A stretch of 64,000 nucleotides of DNA from Haloarcula sp. H-GB4 (GCF_030848575.1 NZ_JAVDDX010000001.1:682001-746000), one strand, 5' to 3'. Shown: positions 24,687-33,834, counted from the first letter of the stretch. Numbers and translations are program-made. The notes: generated by a model not told the origin, from the sequence alone.

Positions 24687-25561
24687 GCCGTTTCGGGCGG
24701 CCGGCCGCTGTCGACAAGCTCCCGCACCGACTCCCAGTCGAGTGTCGTCTGTGCGCCGGGTGACTGCGCCGCGAGTGCGCCACAGGCGTTGGCGACCGCG
24801 AGCGTGCGCTCCGGGTCGGTCTCCTGTGTGCTGGCGAGCAGATACCCGGCCGCGAATGCGTCGCCCGCGCCTGCAGTGTCCACAGATTCTATTGGATACC
24901 CGGCGTTCGTGACTGTCTGGTCGCCGATATGGGCCGACGCGCCGCGGTCCCCGTGTTTGACCACAACTGTCGGCACTGTCTCGAAGAGCCCGCTGTCTCT
25001 GGCATGGTTGGCCTCCCGGTCGTTGCAAAACAGGATATCCGCATGTGAGAGCACCGACGAGTAATCGCGGTACGGGAGCCGCCGGCCGGGGTCGAAGCTC
25101 ACCGGAACATCCGCGGCCGCGGCGTCGCGTGCGAGCGCTGCAGCCGTCGTCGGATTCTGACCGGTCAGGTGGAGGTGGTCTGCCTCGGCCAGGGTCTCTG
25201 CTGGGAGGTCTGCCGCACTGAACGCCTCGTTGGCCCCATCGTTTCCAAGCACAGCGACGTCGCCGTTCTCGTCTACGATGAGGTATTTCACCGCCGTCGG
25301 TTCGTCCGACTCGACCAGTAGCGTCTCGACGCCGGTGGCTGCCAGTTCGCGCCGGGCCTTGGTGCCGTGGTCGTCCCGGCCGACGCTACCGAGGACTAGC
25401 GGGTCCGCATCAAGTCCAGCCAGTGCGACGGCCGCGTTCGATGCGCTCCCCCCGCTAGACTGTGACCGGTCGGTGATGCGCCCCTCGCCGTCGGGCTCCG
25501 GAAGGTGGTCGACGTGGAGCGTCACGTCCCAGTTGACGTGGCCGGCACAGATGACGCGCAT
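24683..25561 (-). CDS. PfkB family sugar kinase
   Basis: A 292-residue ribokinase-family enzyme that phosphorylates a sugar or nucleoside with ATP. The substrate-binding motif GGSASNAAVALAGLDADP is near residue 40, and the C-terminal anion-hole and catalytic base motif DTAGAGDAFAAGYLLA is intact. ATG 25561 is used; a GTG two codons upstream is equally possible. It overlaps the converging APH-like gene by four bases. A nucleoside or pentose substrate would suit the nucleoside hydrolase elsewhere in the window, but that link is speculative. Confidence 0.9.
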   Translation of the reverse strand: MRVICAGHVNWDVTLHVDHLPEPDGEGRITDRSQSSGGSASNAAVALAGLDADPLVLGSVGRDDHGTKARRELAATGVETLLVESDEPTAVKYLIVDENGDVAVLGNDGANEAFSAADLPAETLAEADHLHLTGQNPTTAAALARDAAAADVPVSFDPGRRLPYRDYSSVLSHADILFCNDREANHARDSGLFETVPTVVVKHGDRGASAHIGDQTVTNAGYPIESVDTAGAGDAFAAGYLLASTQETDPERTLAVANACGALAAQSPGAQTTLDWESVRELVDSGRPPETA

Positions 25562-25727
25562 ATCCACCGCTGGAGGGGCGCTGTGATAGCCGTTTCCACT
25601 GGGATATATGCAGCATGTTTAACATTGACCGGAACGGACCGGCGCACATGGTAACGGTCCCCGATAGCGTCCTCCCGATGAGTTGTCGGACCGGCATACG
25701 ATTACTGCAGCCAGAGGTGACTTCGTG

Positions 25728-27221
25728 ATGCGCCACGGTGTGGCTGTCCTCGCCTGCTTAGTCGTCGTCGGTTCGCTTCCGCTGTCAGTCGCCGGCGCGA
25801 GCGTCAACGCGTCAATCTCGAACGTCGATGTGTCGCCGTCATCGCCAGCACCGGGCGAAACCATCACGTTCGACACGACTGTGCGGAACCTCGAGAGCAG
25901 CGATGCCCCGCTCGAAATTAACGACATTGCAATCCGGAAATCAGGCGGGAAAGGAATCACAGAGTACGAACGCGTCTCGGATCTGGGTTCGATTTCGCCG
26001 GGTAGCACTCTGGAAGTCCCGCTGACTGCCTCGTTTGATTCGGCCGGAAGCAAGGACCTCCGCGTCATTGTGTACGGTCGTGACCGCAAGACCGGCGACA
26101 ACATTGAACTCAAATATCCGGTCCAGTTGAATGTTCAGGAGCGTCACCCGCAGGTGGATATCACGGCCAATGACTCCGTCGCCGGCGTTGAGTCGACTGG
26201 CGATGTCACCGTCGCAAACGGACTCGACACGCAGATAACGAACGTCGAGGTGGTCGTCGAGGGCGAGGGCGTCGAAATGACAAAGAGCCGGACAGTCAGA
26301 TCAAGTGTCGCAGAGAACGGCTCGATTACAGCCCCGTTCCGGTTCCGACCCGAATCCGCCGGCGAACACTCGCTGACCGCAACAATCAGCTACACGGTTG
26401 ACGGAGACACTACCCGTAGTACGACGCGGACGACAGTCATCGATTCGGACTCGCTCCGGAACAGCGTAGAACTCGATACGACTGCGGTCGGCAGCGGTAC
26501 TGACCGCGCGTTACGAGTCGCGGTCTCGAACGGGGCCAACGCTCCGCTTTCGGATGTCATGGTCAGTGCAACGTCGGAGAACGCGTCGTTCCAGCGTGTC
26601 CTGCTCGAAAACGTCTCAGCCAGTACGACCCGGCAGGTACGCCTGAACGCCACGATGGACGAACCTCGCGCGGACGTCACTGTCACGGCCAACTACGAAC
26701 TCGGGACCGAAACGGAACAGACAAGCACCGAAACGACACTCCGGTCTGTCCCGGGAACGATCGACCTCACCGGTCTAGACGTGATCCGACAGGGGGGACG
26801 CCTCCAGATTTCCGGGAGTGCAAGCAACGTCGGGTCGACGGATGCGGACAGCGTCCTCGTCAGCGTTGTCAATACCGAGACCGTCACTCCAGCGACCCCA
26901 AACCGTGACTACTTCGTCGGCACGGTCCCGGCCAGTGACTTCGTCTCCTTCGACGTGTACGCTCGGACGACAGGGAACGTCACGTCGGTGCCACTGGAGG
27001 TGACGTACCTCGTCGACGACACGCGGAAGCGACAGACCTTCGACGTCGATATCGATCGGATGGGTGGTTCGGCACAGCAGGCGGACCAAGACGACGACAG
27101 CGAGGGCGGTGACCAGAACAGTATGTTGCCGGTGTTCATCGCTGGCGGGCTGGCGCTACTGGTCGTCGTCGGTGTCCTCGTGCGCCGCTACCGCCGCGGT
27201 GACGACGATATCGAGGTATGA
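25728..27221 (+). CDS. Secreted CARDB-type protein with C-terminal anchor, export-system partner
   Basis: A 497-residue surface protein. It has a Sec-type signal peptide (GVAVLACLVVVGSLPLSVAGA), then four or so beta-sandwich repeats of the CARDB/APHP kind (for example SPAPGETITFDTTVRNLE, NGANAPLSDVMVSAT, SASNVGSTDADSVLVSVVN), an acidic stretch and a C-terminal helix LPVFIAGGLALLVVVGVLV followed by basic RRYRRG, so most of the protein lies outside. ATG 25728 gives the clean signal peptide. The stop overlaps the start of the ABC ATPase gene (ATGA), making a three-gene operon. It may act as the extracellular partner of the MacB-like permease. Confidence 0.82.
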   Translation: MRHGVAVLACLVVVGSLPLSVAGASVNASISNVDVSPSSPAPGETITFDTTVRNLESSDAPLEINDIAIRKSGGKGITEYERVSDLGSISPGSTLEVPLTASFDSAGSKDLRVIVYGRDRKTGDNIELKYPVQLNVQERHPQVDITANDSVAGVESTGDVTVANGLDTQITNVEVVVEGEGVEMTKSRTVRSSVAENGSITAPFRFRPESAGEHSLTATISYTVDGDTTRSTTRTTVIDSDSLRNSVELDTTAVGSGTDRALRVAVSNGANAPLSDVMVSATSENASFQRVLLENVSASTTRQVRLNATMDEPRADVTVTANYELGTETEQTSTETTLRSVPGTIDLTGLDVIRQGGRLQISGSASNVGSTDADSVLVSVVNTETVTPATPNRDYFVGTVPASDFVSFDVYARTTGNVTSVPLEVTYLVDDTRKRQTFDVDIDRMGGSAQQADQDDDSEGGDQNSMLPVFIAGGLALLVVVGVLVRRYRRGDDDIEV

Positions 27222-27901
27222 CGGTTATTGACGCACAGGGACTGGTCAAGCGCTACCGTACCGGCGGCCAGACCCTCTACGCACTAGCGGGTATCGACTT
27301 CGCGCTCGAAGCTGGCGAGTTCGTCTCGATTATGGGGCCCAGCGGTAGTGGCAAGACAACCCTGCTGAACATCCTCGGACTGCTGGATACGCCGACGGAG
27401 GGGACCGTCCTGCTTGAGGGGCAGGACGTGACTGGACTCGGCGACAGCAAGCGGACCGCGCTCCGCAAGCAAACGATCGGGTTCGTGTTCCAGCACTTCT
27501 ATCTCCTGCCGACGTTGACTGCCGTCGAGAACGTCGAAGTACCACTGCTACTGGACAGTGACCCGAAAGTCAAACAACGGGCTAGAACCCTCCTAGAGCG
27601 GCTTGGGCTCGGTGACCGACTGGGCCACAAACCCGACGAACTCTCCGGCGGCCAGAAGCAACGCGTCGCCATCGCGCGTTCGCTGATCAACAGTCCGAAG
27701 GTGGTCCTCGCCGACGAGCCGACAGGGAACCTCGACAGCGAAACCGGTCGACAGATACTTGACGAGTTCCGCCGCATCGCCGACGAAGACGACGTGGCAA
27801 TCGTCGCAGTCACCCACGACGATTTGGTCAATGAATACGTTGACCGCACCGTGCATTTAGTCGACGGAACTATTGGGAGGGAACGGAAGAATGGCGGGTA
27901 G
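27218..27901 (+). CDS. ABC transporter ATPase, MacB/LolD type
   Basis: A 227-residue ATPase with Walker A GPSGSGKTTLLNILGLLDTP, Q-loop FVFQHFYLLPTLTAVENVEVP, signature LSGGQKQRVAIARSLI, Walker B KVVLADEPTGNLDS and switch His in VAVTHDD. The sequence is the type that drives mechanotransmission permeases rather than importers. It overlaps the upstream surface-protein gene by four bases and the downstream permease gene by eleven, so the three products are made together. Confidence 0.95.
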   Translation: MTVIDAQGLVKRYRTGGQTLYALAGIDFALEAGEFVSIMGPSGSGKTTLLNILGLLDTPTEGTVLLEGQDVTGLGDSKRTALRKQTIGFVFQHFYLLPTLTAVENVEVPLLLDSDPKVKQRARTLLERLGLGDRLGHKPDELSGGQKQRVAIARSLINSPKVVLADEPTGNLDSETGRQILDEFRRIADEDDVAIVAVTHDDLVNEYVDRTVHLVDGTIGRERKNGG

Positions 27902-29024
27902 GTTCTTCCCGGCCGCGCTGATGGCGCGGCGAAACCTCACGCGAACGAAGATGCGGTCGCTGCTGGCGTCGCTGGGTATCGTCATCGGCGTCGTTGCCAT
28001 TGCTTCGCTGGGGATGTTCGGCGTCGCGCTCCAATACTCGTTTACCCAGAACCTCGGTAACGTCGGAAACCAGCTTACGGTCTACCCGAACTCCGGTGAA
28101 AACATCACTGAACTCACCGAACGCGATATCCGTACGATCCGCAGAGAGGCGAGCCCGACAGCGACTGTCTCGCCAGTAAAGACACGCTTTGAGCCAGTAG
28201 CGTACAACCGCGAGGACGCCGTCAGGGAGACAATATACGGCGTTGAGAATCCGGCGGAGTTATACGAGGCCAAGGAGGGACGGGTATCGCCGTTCCGGTC
28301 CGGTGCGCTTGTCGGTTCGAACGTCGCGGAGGAGCACGACCTGCATCCCGGGAGCCAGATCACCGTCAACGGGACCAGTGTCCGTATTCGGGCTGTACTC
28401 GAAGAAGGCGACCCGTTCTCTTCGACGAACCCCGATAACCGAATCATCATGCCAGCGACGTCGTTCAGCCAGCGTGGCTACTCGGAAGTGTACGTTATCG
28501 AGTCCACAGGGACGCAGGCCAATGAAACGGCGATGGGGATCCGCGACGCGCTCAACGACCGTGAGGAGCGGGTCTTCGTGCAGGAACTTGGCTCGCTCGT
28601 CGATACCATCGAAGAGCAGTTCCAGATCATCAACACTGTCCTCGCTGGCATCGCATCTATTTCGCTGCTCGTGGCCGGCATCTCGATTCTCAACGTCATG
28701 TTGATGTCCACTGTTGAACGCCGGGAGGAAATCGGCGTCCTCAGAGCTGTCGGCTACCAGAAGCGGGATGTCCTCAAAGTGATGTTGATGGAAGCGACGC
28801 TGCTCGGGTTCCTTGGTGGCGTCGCTGGTGTCATTCTGAGCCTCGGTGCCGGGCTGGCGATAAACCACTACGCCGTCGGCGATGCGATGGCCGTTTTCAG
28901 GCTACCGAACGCCTGGTACGTCGGTGCGGCGTTCGCCTTTGGGGTGCTGACGAGTATCGTCAGCGGGCTGTATCCGGCCTGGAAGGCGGCGAGCGAAGAA
29001 CCGGTCGACGCGCTACGCGGTTAA
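27891..29024 (+). CDS. MacB/FtsX-type ABC permease
   Basis: A 377-residue permease with the MacB layout: helix 1 (RSLLASLGIVIGVVAIASLGMFGV), a large extracytoplasmic domain of about 210 residues, and three C-terminal helices starting IASISLLVAGISILNVMLMSTVERREEIGVLRAVG, the FtsX signature. ATG 27891 (MAGRFFPAALMARRNL) is preferred to an upstream GTG-type start within the ATPase gene. Such systems extract or move lipoproteins, peptides or antibiotics by mechanotransmission. The CARDB-type protein encoded first in the operon probably plays the part of an outside partner. Confidence 0.92.
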   Translation: MAGRFFPAALMARRNLTRTKMRSLLASLGIVIGVVAIASLGMFGVALQYSFTQNLGNVGNQLTVYPNSGENITELTERDIRTIRREASPTATVSPVKTRFEPVAYNREDAVRETIYGVENPAELYEAKEGRVSPFRSGALVGSNVAEEHDLHPGSQITVNGTSVRIRAVLEEGDPFSSTNPDNRIIMPATSFSQRGYSEVYVIESTGTQANETAMGIRDALNDREERVFVQELGSLVDTIEEQFQIINTVLAGIASISLLVAGISILNVMLMSTVERREEIGVLRAVGYQKRDVLKVMLMEATLLGFLGGVAGVILSLGAGLAINHYAVGDAMAVFRLPNAWYVGAAFAFGVLTSIVSGLYPAWKAASEEPVDALRG

Positions 29025-29533
29025 ATCGTCGCGTCGACGCCCGGCTCGAGCAGCGGGTCAGTCCGGTCGACCGACAGGGAGTCAAACTGTGCGAGCCAAT
29101 CCTCATCGCCACGCTCGAAGGCTTCTAGCGCGTCACCGACAGTGTATGTCCGTTTCTCGTCCGAGCACGGGAACACGCCTTCTAGGTCGTCGCTGTCGTA
29201 GATCGCCAGCGAAACGACCGGGAAGACGACAACGTCGTCGACCCGGTCCATCCCGACGTAGCTTCGGTTCCGCCGTTCGAACGCCGGTTCGAGCGAGTGG
29301 TCGTTCTGGCCTGCCCAGTCTCTGAACTCTTCGTAGGTCCGGATGGCTTCCGACCGCTTGTCCTCTGCCATCGTTCTGATCCGCTGCCACTCGCCGGCCA
29401 ACATCGACTCGCTGAACACGCCGTTGGCCTCCAGTCGCTTCACCCGATTGAGCACCTGTTGTTGTGCGTCGAACGTGCCGTACGTATCTCCACGAAGATA
29501 CAGTTCTGCCCGAAGATGTGTGTCCCCTGTCAT
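29021..29533 (-). CDS. Conserved haloarchaeal protein, possible winged-helix
   Basis: A 170-residue acidic protein I cannot assign. The N-terminal half (YGTFDAQQQVLNRVKRLEANGVFSE) looks like the recognition part of a small helix-turn-helix, followed by a charged helix region (QRIRTMAEDKRSEAIRTYEEF) and a beta-rich C-terminus with VFPVVSLAIYD. ATG 29533 is chosen; an in-frame ATG at 29590 would add a 19-residue, less acidic extension. It converges with the export permease gene with a four-base overlap. A DNA-binding role is only suggested by the helix pattern. Confidence 0.65.
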   Translation of the reverse strand: MTGDTHLRAELYLRGDTYGTFDAQQQVLNRVKRLEANGVFSESMLAGEWQRIRTMAEDKRSEAIRTYEEFRDWAGQNDHSLEPAFERRNRSYVGMDRVDDVVVFPVVSLAIYDSDDLEGVFPCSDEKRTYTVGDALEAFERGDEDWLAQFDSLSVDRTDPLLEPGVDATI

Positions 29534-30164
29534 AGCTTTCTCATCGCTAGCTTCTCCAGAGACCCTCAAAACTCTTTCCCAGACTTGCATGCTAACACAC
29601 TGCACGAAATTAAAACCTGGAATCTGCGGCATGAGGTTCTCTATATCCATAATATAGAGTATTTACCTGAATACAGAAGCCCCTTATATTATTAGTACGG
29701 CGACAGTTATTTTCCCCCTAGGTCGATGTTAGTTTCGATGCTTGTCGAACAAACTATTGGTGAACATCTTCTAGTTTAGGCTCCGGATTCGCAGATTTAT
29801 AAGAATCTAAATAGTTGTTCGTCGGGAGCTTTTGTGCTCAGGCAGCCTCGTGACGACCTGTTCGGGATCTTGCTAGCCAGAGATTCCACGGGTCTCGCTT
29901 GATCCCGCACCCTGTATGTTCGCTGTCCCTGTCTGCGACATTTGCCGGATCCGGGAACGGCGCGCCCGAGTATATTCGATAGCTGCCGAAATCGTAGCCA
30001 ACCTTCGTCGAAAATACGGTCAGTCATGCTCACCGTGAGCAAACTGCTGTCGGTCACTCACATCACGCTGCTCGCGGGGCGCTCCGTGCACGGCTTCGTT
30101 CAGGTGCTCGCTACTCGTCCGCTACAAAAACGGCTGATAGTTCGCAGCCGAGACCCTCACCAGT
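29534..30164. other. 631-base gene-free stretch, AT-rich on its left side
   Basis: No convincing gene. The left 290 bases are much richer in A and T than the surrounding genome. Two perfect palindromes occur: CTCTATAT 29639-29646 / ATATAGAG 29652-29659, and TGCTCAC 30027-30033 / GTGAGCA 30035-30041. Minus-strand TTTTAATTTC near 29607-29616 can be the promoter of the preceding protein gene. The open frames present (such as 29797-30057 minus) have no recognisable product or normal haloarchaeal composition. It may be a decayed mobile or accessory gene; no terminal repeats or target duplications were seen. Confidence 0.5.
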
Positions 30165-31238
30165 TTAATCGTCTGCGTGCGCTTCCGCACCACTCGCAAC
30201 AACATCAATCTCGCCAGCGTCCAGTTCCTCCTCGACTTCGCGAGCTGCCTGCACCATGTTCTCCATCTTGCCGCGGGCGACCTCACGAGGCAGGAGCTTG
30301 ACGCCACAGTCCGGCGAAACGGTGAGTCGTTCCGGCGGCACGACTTCCAGTCCCTTTTTAATGTTCTTCTTGATTTCCGCAACGGACTCGACCTCCGCGG
30401 TGTGGGCGTCCAGCACGCCCATCGCGAAGTCCTTCGTGAATTCGTGCTCTTTGAACACGTCGAGCTGGTCGTAGTCGCCGTTTGCGAGCTCCAGATCGTA
30501 CTCGTGAACCGGGTAGTCCAGAATCTCGGGGTAGATACGCGAGTAGTCGCCGTAACAGACGTGCAGGCCCAGACGCACATCGTCGGGGATTTCGTCGACG
30601 ATGCGTTCCAGACACTCTCCAACGATGGCGTGGTCGTCCGGCGTCGTGGCCAGGGCCGGCTCGTCGATCTGGATGTATCGAGCGCCAGCCTCAACCAGCG
30701 CCTCGATTTCCTCGTTGACGAGGTCCGCCAGTTCGTAGGCCAACTGCTCCTCGTTGTCGTACACTTCGTTGAACGACCAGTTGGCGAGCGTGTACGGCCC
30801 CGTAATCGGAACCTTGACCGGTCGCTCGGCCACCTCGTCGGTGAATTCGAACTCCTCGACGAGCCACTGCTCGCCGTACTCGACCTCGTCGGCGACGCTC
30901 GGCTTGTCGAAGTAGTTGTGGCCCCACACCTTCACGCGGCCGTTGAACTCATAGCCGTCGATGCGGTGGGCGAAGTACTCTACCATCTCGTTGCGGCGCA
31001 TCTCGCCGTCACAGATGACATCGAGGCCTGCGCGTTCGTGCTCGTGAGTGATGAGCCGCGAGGCGTCGTCTTTCGATTCTTCCCACTCGTCCTCGCCGAA
31101 GTCGGCGTCCTCGTCCTCGAACAGCTCACGGGCACGGTCGTGCCACTTGGGCTTGGGGTAGGAGCCGACGACGGTCGTCAGCAGGAAATGGTCGTTCGGG
31201 TGGTCCGCCGGTTTGAACTGGTCTCGTGGTCCTGTCAT
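30165..31238 (-). CDS. metE: Cobalamin-independent methionine synthase, catalytic subunit (MetE C-domain)
   Basis: Transfers a methyl group from a methyl-pterin to homocysteine to form methionine. The 357-residue protein corresponds to the C-terminal half of bacterial MetE (about 750 residues): TTVVGSYPKPKWH, ICDGEMRRNEMVEYFA, PITGPYTLANWSF and YIQIDEPAL. The zinc ligands are visible as His and Cys in LGLHVCYGDY and the Cys in VSPDCGVKLLPR, so the catalytic site is complete. The upstream gene, four bases away, encodes a second MetE-like half, so the two subunits probably work together. In haloarchaea the methyl donor is expected to be a folate or related pterin. Confidence 0.92.
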   Translation of the reverse strand: MTGPRDQFKPADHPNDHFLLTTVVGSYPKPKWHDRARELFEDEDADFGEDEWEESKDDASRLITHEHERAGLDVICDGEMRRNEMVEYFAHRIDGYEFNGRVKVWGHNYFDKPSVADEVEYGEQWLVEEFEFTDEVAERPVKVPITGPYTLANWSFNEVYDNEEQLAYELADLVNEEIEALVEAGARYIQIDEPALATTPDDHAIVGECLERIVDEIPDDVRLGLHVCYGDYSRIYPEILDYPVHEYDLELANGDYDQLDVFKEHEFTKDFAMGVLDAHTAEVESVAEIKKNIKKGLEVVPPERLTVSPDCGVKLLPREVARGKMENMVQAAREVEEELDAGEIDVVASGAEAHADD

Positions 31239-31242
31239 CGTT

Positions 31243-32241
31243 TTATGCCTCCGCCGCCTCCAGATCCGCGGCGTTTGCGAGCGCTTTGAGCTTGTCTTCG
31301 AACTTGTTCACCGGGAGGTAGAACGTTTCCGTGTTGGCTGTCGCGTAGACGGTGTCGTACGCGGTGTTCGTCTGCTGTTCGAACCAGTCGATGCGGTCCC
31401 GAATTGTTTCAGGTGACTCGACGAGCGTGTTCTGGCCGTCGACAACGCCCAGCGCCACGTCTTCCTTGGTGCCGTACTCCTGCACGTTGTAGACGGTCTG
31501 GTCGTGGTTCGCCACGAGGTCGAAGCCGATGGCGTCCACGTCAGCGTCCATCAGGTGTGCGTAGGCCTTCTCCTCGATTGCGCCCCAGTAGGTGTGGGCG
31601 ACAACGTCGGCGTCGGCGGCCGAGGCGATGGCGTCGATTGCCTCGGCGGCGCGCTCGTCCTCCCCATCAGCAGGCGTGTTCTCGACCAGCGACGGTTCAA
31701 GCAGGAACAGCGTCTCGACATCCGGGAACGCGTTCACTTCCTCGACAAGGAACTCGGCGATGGCGTCAAGGAACTCAGCGTCATCACCGTAGTGCTCGTC
31801 CGTCGCGAGGTCCGCAAGCGAGTACGGCCCGGGGAGTACAGCCTGGAGTCCCGAATCGACGTGCTCGGCCGCTGTACTGAGGTCCGCGGCAACGTCGCCA
31901 CCGTCAGCACTCAGGTCGCCCTGCACGACCGGCTCTCGGTAGAAATTGTTGTTGTCATAGTAGCGGACGATGCCTTTCGTCTCCACGCTGTCGTGGACTG
32001 CAAGCGGGTGTGCGAGCATGTCGTCCCAGCGGAGCTGGCCCTCGACAACGCGGTCAAGTCCGGCGTCCTGCTGGATGGCGATGACTTCCTCGCGGGCTTT
32101 ATCGTAGGCTGCAGCAATCTCGCCGGATTCGTCGCCCGAGATGAGATCGGTCTTCTGGTGGCCCTTCAGATCTGCCAGTTCGTCCTTGGCCCAGTCCGGG
32201 AGCGGAAAGAGCCCAGGGGTCGTGGCGATTACCTGTGTCAT
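31243..32241 (-). CDS. MetE-like partner protein (N-terminal-type half)
   Basis: A 332-residue UROD/MetE-like TIM barrel that begins MTQVIATTPGLFPLPDWAK and contains EGQLRWDDMLAHPLAV, VLPGPYSLADLATDEHY and LFLLEPSLVENTP. The zinc ligand set seen in its neighbour is missing: the equivalent strands read VVAHTYWGAI (His without Cys) and no later Cys is present. It therefore corresponds to the non-catalytic, substrate-positioning half of MetE. ATG 32241 is preferred to a TTG two codons upstream. The minus-strand TATA ATATTAAAG at 32267-32275 lies about 30 bases before the start, giving a near-leaderless operon promoter for both halves. Confidence 0.85.
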   Translation of the reverse strand: MTQVIATTPGLFPLPDWAKDELADLKGHQKTDLISGDESGEIAAAYDKAREEVIAIQQDAGLDRVVEGQLRWDDMLAHPLAVHDSVETKGIVRYYDNNNFYREPVVQGDLSADGGDVAADLSTAAEHVDSGLQAVLPGPYSLADLATDEHYGDDAEFLDAIAEFLVEEVNAFPDVETLFLLEPSLVENTPADGEDERAAEAIDAIASAADADVVAHTYWGAIEEKAYAHLMDADVDAIGFDLVANHDQTVYNVQEYGTKEDVALGVVDGQNTLVESPETIRDRIDWFEQQTNTAYDTVYATANTETFYLPVNKFEDKLKALANAADLEAAEA

Positions 32242-32303
32242 TGCCAAGGAGTAGTCAATGACGGGCTTTAATATTTCCTATTCACTAAAATGCCTAACAG
32301 TAA

Positions 32304-32894
32304 TCAAACTCGATAGAACCGCAGGACGACGAGGGCCTCGTATGGGTGTTTTTCACTGGCAAGCTGCTCGCTCGCCAGCCCGTGTTCGCTCGCGTACGCT
32401 CGCACTGCATCCGGGTCCGTGAGACTGCTGACAAGCATGAGCGCTTCGCCGCCCGGGGCTAACACACGCTCGACGGCTTCGAGAAACGGGTCGACGAGCC
32501 GCCGTCCGTCGTCGCCACCCGACAGCGCGTGTTCCATCCAGTCGTCCCACTCTTGCTCGGGCGGGGTCGGCAAATAGGGCGGATTGAACGCCACGAGGTC
32601 GAAAGCCGCTGTCTGGAACGGCTCGACGAGGTCCCCGCGAACGACTGGGACGCCGTTCTCGGCCGCCTCTCGACAGGCCAGCGGGCTCACGTCGACGCCG
32701 ACCGCCCGTGCCCCAGCGTCGGCGAGCGTCGCGGCGACGTACCCGGAGCCCGTCCCCACATCAAGGACAGTATCGCCCGCCTCGACTCGTTCCTGAGCCG
32801 TTCGGGCCAGCAGGTCCGAGTCCTCCGCCGGCTGGTACACCGACTCTACGCCCCGCTGGTCGGCCAGCGAGGGGCGGTCTTCACCGTCACCCAT
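32304..32894 (-). CDS. HemK2/Mtq2-type glutamine methyltransferase
   Basis: A 196-residue class I SAM methyltransferase that probably methylates the Gln of the GGQ loop in archaeal release factor aRF1. Motif I is VLDVGTGSGYVAATLA, and the catalytic FNPPYLPT (NPPY) motif is characteristic of N5-glutamine methyltransferases; YQPAEDSDLLA near the N-terminus is typical of the archaeal/eukaryal HemK2 group. ATG 32894 lies one base after the KsgA stop, so the gene closes the conserved cluster L21e-RpoF-DUF655-KsgA-HemK2. An upstream in-frame extension overlapping ksgA is dismissed. Confidence 0.88.
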   Translation of the reverse strand: MGDGEDRPSLADQRGVESVYQPAEDSDLLARTAQERVEAGDTVLDVGTGSGYVAATLADAGARAVGVDVSPLACREAAENGVPVVRGDLVEPFQTAAFDLVAFNPPYLPTPPEQEWDDWMEHALSGGDDGRRLVDPFLEAVERVLAPGGEALMLVSSLTDPDAVRAYASEHGLASEQLASEKHPYEALVVLRFYRV

Positions 32895-32895
32895 C

Positions 32896-33753
32896 TCAGG
32901 CCTCCGGCTGGCCGACCTCGTACGCGAGTGTCGCAAGCGTGGCAAAATCGGCCGGCGTGAGCTTCCCGGCACGGGCGCTCATGAGGTCCTCGTCGGCAGC
33001 CTCGACCACCGCGTCGGGGTCACCCAGCCCGGAGATGTGGGCCGTGTTGCGGACGGCGTTGCGCATTGTCTTCCGGCGCTGGGTGAACACTGCCTTCAGG
33101 AAGTCCATGAAGAAGTCATCGCTGGGGACGGTGTAGTCCGGGGTCCGGGGCGTCGTCCGGACGAGCGCACTCGTCACGCGAGGCTGGGGGTCGAATGCTT
33201 CCGGTGGCACCGTCTCGACGATCTCCACGTCAGCGTAGTGGCCCGCCGTGACCGAGAGCCGCCCGTAGTCGTCCGTCGCGGGGTCGGCGGCCATCCGCTC
33301 AGCGAACTCCTGCTGGAACATCAACAGCAGCGGGCGCTGCTTCGGAAGCAATCGAAAGGCGATCTCTGAGGACGCGCCGTAGGGCAGATTCGAGATGCTT
33401 GCGGTGAACTCAGGCAGGTCGACTTCGAGCGCGTCACCCTCAACGATAGTAAGCCGGTCCGCCGCGACTTCCTCGGCGAACTCCTCGCGGAGATGGGCCG
33501 CGAAGTCCGGATCACGCTCGACTGCGGTCACGCGCCCAGCCACCGCGAGCAAGCGGTCCGTTAGCGCACCCGGGCCTGCGCCGATCTCCAGCACGTGCGA
33601 GAGGTCTACGTCCGCGTCGGTCGCGTACTCCGGAATGCGGTCCAGTACCCGGTCGTCGACGAGGAAGTGCTGGTCCTGCCGGGTGTCGGCCCGTTTGCCA
33701 GCCCGCCGGACAAGCGCGTCGGGGTCCCGAGTCCCTGTTTCGATCGTAGTCAT
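32896..33753 (-). CDS. ksgA: 16S rRNA dimethyladenosine transferase (KsgA/Dim1)
   Basis: Dimethylates two adjacent adenines in the 3' hairpin of 16S rRNA during small-subunit maturation. The 285 residues match KsgA/Dim1. Key motifs are DQHFLVDDRVLDRI, VLEIGAGPGALTDRLL (SAM site) and ISNLPYGASSEIAFRLL (catalytic NLPY). It follows DUF655 by 81 bases and precedes the HemK2-type gene by one base, a gene order kept across archaea that links ribosome and termination-factor modification. Confidence 0.96.
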   Translation of the reverse strand: MTTIETGTRDPDALVRRAGKRADTRQDQHFLVDDRVLDRIPEYATDADVDLSHVLEIGAGPGALTDRLLAVAGRVTAVERDPDFAAHLREEFAEEVAADRLTIVEGDALEVDLPEFTASISNLPYGASSEIAFRLLPKQRPLLLMFQQEFAERMAADPATDDYGRLSVTAGHYADVEIVETVPPEAFDPQPRVTSALVRTTPRTPDYTVPSDDFFMDFLKAVFTQRRKTMRNAVRNTAHISGLGDPDAVVEAADEDLMSARAGKLTPADFATLATLAYEVGQPEA

Positions 33754-33834
33754 TAGCGAGCCGTAACGGGTCGCGGTAGAAAAGGGTCGCCTTGTACTGG
33801 CGGCTGTAAGGCTAGCTGCTTGCAGCCGGCACTG

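Noticed and set aside
29797-30057. 86-codon minus-strand frame in the gene-free stretch
   Set aside because: Basic, Arg-rich composition unlike the genome's acidic proteins, no motif, no promoter of quality.
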